A stretch of 6,056 nt of DNA, from contig JBFHRB010000204.1 in the NCBI GenBank assembly GCA_041591915.1, forward strand, positions 1 to 6,056, in the 5' to 3' direction. The stretch is from JBFHRB01 sp041591915 (lineage in GTDB: Bacteria; Actinomycetota; Nitriliruptoria; Nitriliruptorales; Nitriliruptoraceae). The position numbers were made by a program, and so were the translations under genes. The first letter of the stretch is position 1. Each line of letters opens with the position of its first letter. Shown here piece by piece: positions 1 to 4,856 of the stretch. The notes below the pieces were generated by a model. The model was not told the DNA's origin. It searched no databases and worked only from the letters and a program-made list of their open reading frames with translations.

Positions 1-165
1 GACGAAGACGAGGTCGGGCGAGGTCAGTTCACGCAGCCGATCGATCGCAACCGAGGACGAGTTCGAGAGGTCGTCGACGATGACCAGGTCGCGCCCCGAC
101 TCGTGCAGGCTCACCGCGGTGTGGCTGCCGATGTAGCCGGCCCCGCCGGTCACCAGGGTCGCCAT
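1..165 (-). CDS. galE: UDP-glucose 4-epimerase-like protein, N-terminal part (runs off left edge)
   Basis: The visible 55 residues are the start of an NAD-dependent epimerase/dehydratase of the extended SDR family. The N-terminus reads MATLVTGGAGYIGSHT, which carries the TGGxGYIG dinucleotide-binding motif (residues 6-13) and the GSHT continuation typical of UDP-glucose/UDP-galactose 4-epimerases. A second beta strand follows, ending in VDDLSNS (residues 30-36), whose acidic residue would bind the NAD adenosine ribose. GalE interconverts UDP-glucose and UDP-galactose in the cytoplasm and supplies sugars for glycans. The ATG start is fixed by the motif position and by a strong GAGGAG seven bases upstream. 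The gene lies 45 bases downstream of the sulfotransferase gene on the same strand, so read-through from that operon is possible. The catalytic Ser/Tyr/Lys lie outside the window, so another sugar-nucleotide epimerase or dehydratase is not excluded. Confidence 0.85.
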   Translation of the reverse strand, partial: MATLVTGGAGYIGSHTAVSLHESGRDLVIVDDLSNSSSVAIDRLRELTSPDLVFV

Positions 166-172
166 GTCGCCG

Positions 173-178
173 CTCCTC
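173..178 (-). promoter_or_regulatory. Ribosome binding site of the galE-like gene
   Basis: On the minus strand this reads GAGGAG, seven bases before the ATG at 165. It is a near-consensus Shine-Dalgarno sequence. In contrast, the two overlapping genes upstream have no clear site, so the galE-like gene can be translated independently of them. Confidence 0.75.
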
Positions 179-210
179 AGGGTCGTCGTCGGCCGGACGC
201 GCGACGGTAC

Positions 211-1434
211 TCAGTCGAGTCCGAACCGTTCGCGCTCGGCGGCGAAGCGCTCGCGGATGCGGTCGTCGTCGAGGCCGAAGTCGGCGGCCCGGTAGACGTG
301 GCGCCCGTACCGGTGCTGCGGAGAGGCCTGGCGCTGCGCGTCGATCCGCGCCTCGACGTCGGACGGCAGGTCCATCGCGATGTGGTCGTAGATGCGCGCG
401 ACTTGCACGAGCGGGTCCGCGATGAGTTCGCGGTAGTCGATGTCGAGGAACACCTCGTCGCCACGGCGATCGCGCGTGTCGAGGGCGCGGTCGACCATCC
501 GACCGGTCTTGCGCAGCCACTCCTCGCCGATCTCGAGCGGATCTACGTGGTCGCTCATGACCCCGCGTCCGTGGGCGATCATCGAGCAGAAGCTCGGCAG
601 GGTCTCGGTCGGGGCTCGGTGCGTGTGGACGATGCGGGCGTCGGGGAACTCGTCCAGCAGGGCATCGAGCCACTCCAGGTGGTGCGGTGTCTTGAGCACC
701 CACCGCTCCCCCGCCTCCTGGTGGTGCAGGATCTGCAGCGACCGGCGCAGCGTGGCGTAGGCCGGAGCCTGGTCCTGCTCCTCGAGCCAGGCGCTGTAGC
801 TCGGCACGCGCAGCGTGGCCTCCCACGTCGTCGACAGGAGGCTCTGGTCGAGCAGGACCACCTCCTCCTCGGGGGCCTGCGCGTCGACCGGATGGACGGC
901 GAAGAAGTCCGGTGCGAGGTAGCGCAGCGAGACGTCAGCGACACGCGCCTGCCGGGGCCGGCGGTCGGGACCGGAACGCGGCGGGACGGGATCCACGGCC
1001 TCCCACGACCGAAGGGCCCGTAGCCGCGGGTCGGCCGCGAGGAGGCGGTGCAGGAACGTCGTGCCCGTGCGCTGCAGGCCGGTGATGACGATCGGGGGGC
1101 CGATGTCGAGTGACGGCACGCCCGGGTGATCGGCGAGGTAGGCCGCGCCCCGCAGGCGGCTCCGCAGCACACCCATGATGCGTGTTCGCGTGATGATGCG
1201 ACCCATGCCGCTCAGCGCGGCCTCGGCCTCGATCGCTTCCACGAGTCGTCGCAGCGGCTCCTCGAGCGGGGGCCAGCCGAAGTCCTCGAGCTCCTCGGCC
1301 TTCCGGGCGGCTGCGACGAGGTCATCGGGGGCGAGCGAGGGCCGTGCACCAACGCGTCGCATGGCCGCGTTGAGCGCCCGGATGGCACGCGGCCGGTGGG
1401 GGTTGGCGTAGTCGGTCGAGGTCTCGCGGGTCAC
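211..1434 (-). CDS. PAPS-dependent sulfotransferase family protein (Sulfotransfer_3 type)
   Basis: This 407-residue protein is probably a cytosolic sulfotransferase moving a sulfuryl group from PAPS to a hydroxyl on a small acceptor. The 5'-phosphosulfate-binding loop is clear at residues 117-130: ITGLQRTGTTFLHR, the family's P-loop-like motif. A second conserved block, WVLKTPHH (residues 245-252), precedes ARIVHTHRAPTETLPSFCSM (266-285), which fits the 3'-phosphate-binding segment with Arg273 and a downstream Ser. An N-terminal helical region of about 110 residues comes before the core, as in actinobacterial members of this family. No signal peptide or membrane segment is seen. The GTG start is chosen because its GTGA overlaps the stop of the DUF1214 gene by four bases and the reading frame upstream is only a shadow of that gene. 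No good Shine-Dalgarno is visible, which fits translational coupling. The acceptor substrate cannot be read from the sequence. Confidence 0.88.
   Translation of the reverse strand: MTRETSTDYANPHRPRAIRALNAAMRRVGARPSLAPDDLVAAARKAEELEDFGWPPLEEPLRRLVEAIEAEAALSGMGRIITRTRIMGVLRSRLRGAAYLADHPGVPSLDIGPPIVITGLQRTGTTFLHRLLAADPRLRALRSWEAVDPVPPRSGPDRRPRQARVADVSLRYLAPDFFAVHPVDAQAPEEEVVLLDQSLLSTTWEATLRVPSYSAWLEEQDQAPAYATLRRSLQILHHQEAGERWVLKTPHHLEWLDALLDEFPDARIVHTHRAPTETLPSFCSMIAHGRGVMSDHVDPLEIGEEWLRKTGRMVDRALDTRDRRGDEVFLDIDYRELIADPLVQVARIYDHIAMDLPSDVEARIDAQRQASPQHRYGRHVYRAADFGLDDDRIRERFAAERERFGLD
1431..1434 (-). promoter_or_regulatory. GTGA stop/start overlap (DUF1214 gene to sulfotransferase gene)
   Basis: On the minus strand the bases GTGA hold both the GTG start of the sulfotransferase gene and the TGA stop of the DUF1214 gene. 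Such four-base overlaps usually mean that terminating ribosomes restart on the next gene, giving linked expression. No strong ribosome binding site lies just upstream (the sequence reads GGGCCGAGCACGC before GTG). Confidence 0.8.
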
Positions 1435-2549
1435 GCGTGCTCGGCCCGTACCTCGTCGATGGAGACGACGCGACACGACGGCTCGGGCGGGTCGTCGACC
1501 TCGGGGCGGACCCACCGGAAGCACATGGTCCCGAGCTCGTGCCCGACCGTGCGGATCCAGTTCGGATGCCCGGGGTCCTCGTGGGCCACGATGACCTTGA
1601 TCGATCCGTCGGCCTCGTAGCTCGCCGTTGCGCTGTTGACGTGGACGCGGTGGTAGCGGTAGTCGAGCGACTCCATCCAGTGGTTGTTGAGCTGGAAGTT
1701 CCAGTGATCGCAGGGCGGGGGGTCCGCCTCGATGACCAGGCACTCGTCCGGCCCGAGCTTCCAGTACGAGTGGTAGTAGGCGATACCGGGGACCCCACCC
1801 ATGCGGTCGCTGAGCTCCTGGTCGAACCGCGGCAGGCGGTTCGTGTGCTCGGTGAAGCCCTCGGCCCACTGCGCGAAGAGCGTGGCCGCGCCCGGGACGA
1901 GCAGGCCGGCCTTCTGCAGCCCGCGCGCAATGGCTTCCGGGCTCACCGGAGAGGGTTGGCCGTCGCCACCCACGCGCTCGAGGTGGAGCGTCGCCAGCTC
2001 CTCCACCTCGGGATCGAGGCGGGACTGCCGCACGATGAGCGTGCCCGTCTGCTCGGTCATGGGCAGCCAGTTGCCGGCGTGCTCGGTCGCCGACACGACG
2101 AGCTCGAACGTCCCGTCCGGCCGGATGTCCATGTCCTTCGCGTCCAGGTGGCCGGTGGGCGGCATCCCGCCGCCCTCGCCGTAGCTGCCCTGCTGCGTCG
2201 CGAACTCCAGCCACTGGACCGACCCGCGGTTGCCGCGGATCCGGTAGGTCTCGCGGCCGTCGATCGCCGCGTTCAGGTAGTGGTTGTCCGGGTTGTCCGC
2301 GCCCATCTTCGCCGTCTCGTGCACCACCCGCTGCAGGACCGGCGCCATCGGATCGGCGTGCTCGACGAACGTCTCGAGCGCCGCCCGCGTCAGCCGGGTG
2401 AGGTAGCGGAGGCCCTCGGCCCGCGTGAAGGCGTCGTCCGGGGTCCCCTCGCGCAGGATCACGTCACCGGCGTACTTGAGGAGGTCGCAGAACTCCGTCC
2501 ACGCCGAGGCGTCCAGCACCTTCCGCTCGGCCTCGTCGGCATCGCTCAT
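1431..2549 (-). CDS. DUF1214 domain protein of unknown function
   Basis: This 372-residue protein has no firmly known function. An N-terminal helical part (about residues 1-85) is followed by a beta-rich region. A block GADNPDNHYLNAAIDGRETY (residues 83-102) and RIRGNRGSVQWLEF (103-116) resembles the repeated 'substrate-like' segment of DUF1254/DUF1214 proteins. The C-terminal block at about 279-348 is rich in Trp, His, Asn and Tyr (HWNFQLNNHWMESLDYRYH, 282-300) and ends with EDPGHPNWIRTVGHELGTMCFRW; this matches the DUF1214 fold as I recall it. There is no signal peptide and no separate DUF1254 domain, unlike many exported family members, so it is probably cytosolic. The ATG overlaps the SDR stop (ATGA), and its own stop overlaps the sulfotransferase start. 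Its place between an oxidoreductase and a sulfotransferase suggests a role on the same substrate. The family call is from memory of its motifs, not from a search. Confidence 0.8.
   Translation of the reverse strand: MSDADEAERKVLDASAWTEFCDLLKYAGDVILREGTPDDAFTRAEGLRYLTRLTRAALETFVEHADPMAPVLQRVVHETAKMGADNPDNHYLNAAIDGRETYRIRGNRGSVQWLEFATQQGSYGEGGGMPPTGHLDAKDMDIRPDGTFELVVSATEHAGNWLPMTEQTGTLIVRQSRLDPEVEELATLHLERVGGDGQPSPVSPEAIARGLQKAGLLVPGAATLFAQWAEGFTEHTNRLPRFDQELSDRMGGVPGIAYYHSYWKLGPDECLVIEADPPPCDHWNFQLNNHWMESLDYRYHRVHVNSATASYEADGSIKVIVAHEDPGHPNWIRTVGHELGTMCFRWVRPEVDDPPEPSCRVVSIDEVRAEHA
2546..2549 (-). promoter_or_regulatory. ATGA stop/start overlap (SDR gene to DUF1214 gene)
   Basis: On the minus strand ATGA holds the ATG of the DUF1214 gene and the TGA stop of the SDR gene. 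The DUF1214 gene has no purine-rich Shine-Dalgarno immediately upstream (GAACGGATCCGATC precedes ATG), so its translation is probably coupled to the SDR gene. Confidence 0.8.
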
Positions 2550-3538
2550 GATCGGATCCGTTCGGCGAGTTCGTGTCCCTTGTCCCAGACCGCAGCCCCC
2601 ACCTGGGGATCGGTCGCGGTGTCCGCCGGTGCCGACGGCTTGCGCATGTGGAGGTAGCACCCGGTCTCGCCACGCAGCTCCGGTGTCGCCGCCAGCCAGA
2701 CCACGGGCCTCGCTGCCTTCTCGGGCGACTGGAAGAAGATCGAGAACACGCCCCGCAGGAGGGGCTTCATCCACCCGGGCGCCTCGCGGGCGATGTCGCT
2801 GTTGACCGCGCCGGGGCACAGGTGGTGCACGCCCAGCGTCGGGCCCTCGGGCGTGTCGTACCGGCGTGCGAGCTCGGTCGCGTACGTGTGCAGGTGCAGC
2901 TTCGACCGGCCGTAGTGGTCGACGACCTTGCTCGTGGGGTACTCCTCGGCCTCGCCGAACCGGTCGAGGTCGATCGGCGGAGCCGAGCGGTGCGACTCGG
3001 ACCCGACGACGACGACACGAGGGACGTCGGGCGCCCCGGCCTCGCCGGGCTGCAGCACGCCGGCGTCGATGAGCGCGTCGACGAGCATCAGGTTGCCGAG
3101 GAAGTTGACGTGGAACATCACGTCGAGCCCGGCGTCCGTCCGGCGTGCCGACATGGGGACGATGCCCGCGTTGAGCACCACCCGGTCGAGCGCGACACGC
3201 TCGTCGGCGAGGCGCTGGGCCAGGGCCGCGATGCTCGCCGGGTCGGCAAGGTCCAGCGGGTACGCGGCGACGTCGGCGTTGCCGCTGCCGTCGGCGATCG
3301 CGGCGACCGACTCGGCGTGGCGGCTGCGCTGGGCCACGAGCGTCCTCGCCCCGAGGGCCGCCACCTGCGTGGCGACCGCGCGACCGAGCCCACTGCTGGC
3401 ACCGGTGACGAGGACGGTCAGGCCCTCGAGCCGGTCGACCGCGTCGACGTCGATCTCGTCCGCGGGGCCGCGGACACGATCCACGATCCCCGCCACGGTC
3501 GCCCCGACGATCCCACGGTGACGTGTGGTCTCCGACAT
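2546..3538 (-). CDS. Short-chain dehydrogenase/reductase (retinol dehydrogenase-like SDR)
   Basis: This 330-residue protein is a classical-type SDR with all expected motifs. TGASSGLG (45-52) is the cofactor-binding glycine motif; Asp96 lies in LDLAD; NAG is at 123-125; the structural Asn145 is in HVNFLGN. Ser180 (VVVVGSESH) and Tyr209/Lys213 (YGRSK) complete the catalytic set. Arg71 after the second beta strand (LVAQRSRH) suggests a preference for NADP(H). The SESH and CPGAVNSDI segments resemble retinol dehydrogenase/protochlorophyllide reductase-like SDRs, which act on lipophilic alcohols and carbonyls. About 38 residues precede the Rossmann fold and about 80 follow the PG motif, so it is longer than the usual 250-residue SDR. 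The ATG start has GGGAGGGG just upstream; an earlier ATG at 3673 would overlap gcvT and add residues without recognisable homology. It is the first gene of the SDR/DUF1214/sulfotransferase unit. Its substrate is unknown. Confidence 0.92.
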   Translation of the reverse strand: MSETTRHRGIVGATVAGIVDRVRGPADEIDVDAVDRLEGLTVLVTGASSGLGRAVATQVAALGARTLVAQRSRHAESVAAIADGSGNADVAAYPLDLADPASIAALAQRLADERVALDRVVLNAGIVPMSARRTDAGLDVMFHVNFLGNLMLVDALIDAGVLQPGEAGAPDVPRVVVVGSESHRSAPPIDLDRFGEAEEYPTSKVVDHYGRSKLHLHTYATELARRYDTPEGPTLGVHHLCPGAVNSDIAREAPGWMKPLLRGVFSIFFQSPEKAARPVVWLAATPELRGETGCYLHMRKPSAPADTATDPQVGAAVWDKGHELAERIRS

Positions 3539-3543
3539 CCCCA

Positions 3544-3551
3544 CCCCTCCC
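3544..3551 (-). promoter_or_regulatory. Ribosome binding site of the SDR gene
   Basis: The minus strand reads GGGAGGGG followed by TGGGG and the ATG at 3538. The purine-rich site at five to seven bases from the start supports this ATG over the earlier in-frame one. Confidence 0.65.
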
Positions 3552-3591
3552 GGACGCGGCGACGCTACTGCGTGGACCCGCGTCGGCCGTA

Positions 3592-3613
3592 GCCGAGCCC
3601 CTCCGGGCTCGGC
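3592..3613 (-). terminator. Hairpin directly after gcvT, possible terminator without a U-tract
   Basis: A perfect 9-base-pair GC-rich inverted repeat (GCCGAGCCC at 3592-3600 and GGGCTCGGC at 3605-3613) encloses a four-base loop. On the gcvT transcript it starts four bases after the TGA stop. The sequence after it (TACGGCCGACG on the minus strand) has no run of T, so it is not a canonical intrinsic terminator. Actinobacteria often lack U-tracts at such hairpins, so it may attenuate read-through into the SDR gene or protect the gcvT 3' end. The hairpin is seen; the role is inferred. Confidence 0.5.
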
Positions 3614-3617
3614 GGTC

Positions 3618-4706
3618 TCAGCCCTTCGGGTCGCGGTCGACGAACGGCGGGCGCAGGACCTCGAAGGTCGCATCCTTGCCCCGGATGTCGACGGTGACCT
3701 CGTCCCCGGGCCCGATCGGATCGGCGAGGTAGGCGAGTCCGATGCCCTCCTTCAGCGTGGGCGAGAAGGTGCCGGACCGGATGCTGCCCACCTCGACGCC
3801 GTCCTTCGTGACGGCCATCCCGGCGCGCGGGATGCCACGCCCCTTGACCCTGACGCCGAACAGGCGGCGCGAAGGCCCCGCGGCCTTGAGGTCGACGAGC
3901 GCGTCGCGGCCGACGAACTCGCCCGCCTCGAGCTTGACGGCCCACCCCAGCCGTGCCTCGAACGGGTTCGTGTCCGACCCGATGTCGTTGCCGTGCAACG
4001 GGTAGCCCATCTCGAGGCGGAGCGTGTCCCGCGCGGCGAGGCCGACCGGGGCCGCGCCGCCGTTGACGAGGCGGTCGAACAGGTCCACGGCGACGCCGTT
4101 GGGCACCACGATCTCGCAGCCGACCTCGCCCGTGTAGCCCGTGCGGCAGATGTAGCCGGGACGCCCGGCCGACGTCAGCTCCCAGACGTTGAGGTACGGG
4201 ACCGCGCCGGCGGCGATGCCGGTCACGTCACTGACGAGTCCGAGCGACTTCGGGCCCTGCACGGCGAGGATCGCGTGGTCGCGCGAGCGGTCCGTGACCT
4301 CGGCGTCCCGGCCCTCCGCCTGCGCCTGCAGGCGTGCCACGACCGTGGCGGTGTTGGACGCGTTCGGGACGACCATCCACGTCCCGCCCCGCAGGTGGTA
4401 GACGATCAGGTCGTCGAGGATGCCGCCGGACTCGTCCACGCACAGCGTGTACTGGCTCTCGCTCTCGGCGAGCGTGGTGCTGTCGTTGGTGAACGAGCTG
4501 GCGATGACGTCGGCAGCCTGCGGCCCCGTCACGAAGACCGTGCCGAGGTGGCCGACGTCGAAGACCCCGACCGACGTGCGGACGGCCTCGTGCTCCGCCA
4601 CGGTCGAGCCGTAGTCGATCGGCATCTCCCAGCCACCGAAGGGCGCGAGGCGTGCGCCGAGCTCGAGGTGGCGGGCGTGCAGTGCCGTGTGGATGAGGTC
4701 GCTCAT
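3618..4706 (-). CDS. gcvT: Aminomethyltransferase, glycine cleavage system T protein
   Basis: This 362-residue protein has the usual GcvT length. The T protein takes the aminomethyl group from the lipoyl arm of the H protein and passes it to tetrahydrofolate, giving 5,10-methylenetetrahydrofolate and ammonia, in the cytoplasm. Visible family signatures include LGARLAPFGGWEMPIDY (16-32), the GGILDDLIVY block (94-103) holding the conserved catalytic Asp, VPNASN (113-118), CRTGYTGEVGCEI (187-199), and ARDTLRLEMGYPLHGNDI (225-242). The C-terminal beta-barrel part ends with SGTFSPTLKEGIGLAYL (311-327) and RPPFV. The order and spacing match bacterial GcvT. One departure is DVGHLGT (50-56), where most GcvT proteins have DVSHxG. 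The ATG has GGGAG six bases upstream; an earlier ATG at 4811 would add 35 residues without family similarity. It diverges from the lipoyl-E3 gene. Related YgfZ-type folate proteins are less likely because the catalytic block is intact. Confidence 0.95.
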   Translation of the reverse strand: MSDLIHTALHARHLELGARLAPFGGWEMPIDYGSTVAEHEAVRTSVGVFDVGHLGTVFVTGPQAADVIASSFTNDSTTLAESESQYTLCVDESGGILDDLIVYHLRGGTWMVVPNASNTATVVARLQAQAEGRDAEVTDRSRDHAILAVQGPKSLGLVSDVTGIAAGAVPYLNVWELTSAGRPGYICRTGYTGEVGCEIVVPNGVAVDLFDRLVNGGAAPVGLAARDTLRLEMGYPLHGNDIGSDTNPFEARLGWAVKLEAGEFVGRDALVDLKAAGPSRRLFGVRVKGRGIPRAGMAVTKDGVEVGSIRSGTFSPTLKEGIGLAYLADPIGPGDEVTVDIRGKDATFEVLRPPFVDRDPKG

Positions 4707-4712
4707 CGAGGG

Positions 4713-4717
4713 CTCCC
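4713..4717 (-). promoter_or_regulatory. Ribosome binding site of gcvT
   Basis: The minus strand reads GGGAG six bases before the ATG at 4706, which selects this start over the upstream in-frame ATG. Confidence 0.6.
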
Positions 4718-4845
4718 GACGGGGCGAGGACGCGGACGGTGGGCAGCGGACGCTAGCGCTGTGGCCGTGGGCGGACGGGCCAGGACGCGCGCCTGCGACC
4801 ACCTGCCGCACGGACTAGGTTCAGCCGCCACCATCCGGACGTCCC

Positions 4846-4850
4846 GGGAG
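4846..4850 (+). promoter_or_regulatory. Ribosome binding site of the lipoyl-E3 fusion gene
   Basis: GGGAG lies six bases before the GTG at 4857. Together with the lipoyl domain beginning only a few residues later, it fixes the GTG as the start. Confidence 0.65.
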
Positions 4851-4856
4851 ATCTCC

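Larger units (their letters stand above)
4707..4856. promoter_or_regulatory. Divergent intergenic region between gcvT and the lipoyl-E3 gene
   Basis: These 150 bases must hold the promoters of both divergent genes unless either is read from elsewhere. A plus-strand TAGGTT at 4816-4821 fits a TAnnnT -10 box, with a weak CTGCGA 17 bases upstream. On the minus strand, TAGCGT at 4750-4755 could serve gcvT, but I see no convincing -35 for it. A short palindrome, CGCTAGCG at 4751-4758, overlaps that box. I see no glycine riboswitch-like structure that I could support by eye. All promoter calls are weak. Confidence 0.35.

Noticed and set aside
103..1023. Long plus-strand open frame opposite the galE-like and sulfotransferase genes
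   Set aside because: It is antisense to two genes with clear motifs; its product has no recognisable domain and its composition is what GC-rich DNA gives on the opposite strand.
1435..2214. Upstream extension of the sulfotransferase frame to an ATG at 2214
   Set aside because: The added 260 residues lie inside the DUF1214 gene in another frame and show no homology; the GTG at 1434 gives the expected family length.
1437..2657. 406-codon plus-strand open frame opposite the DUF1214 gene
   Set aside because: It is a shadow of the DUF1214 frame, rich in Arg, Val, Asp and His with no motif; the minus-strand gene fits its neighbours by exact stop/start overlaps.
2573..3592. 339-codon plus-strand open frame opposite the SDR gene
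   Set aside because: The minus strand encodes a complete SDR with every catalytic motif; the plus-strand product is low in complexity and unlike any family.
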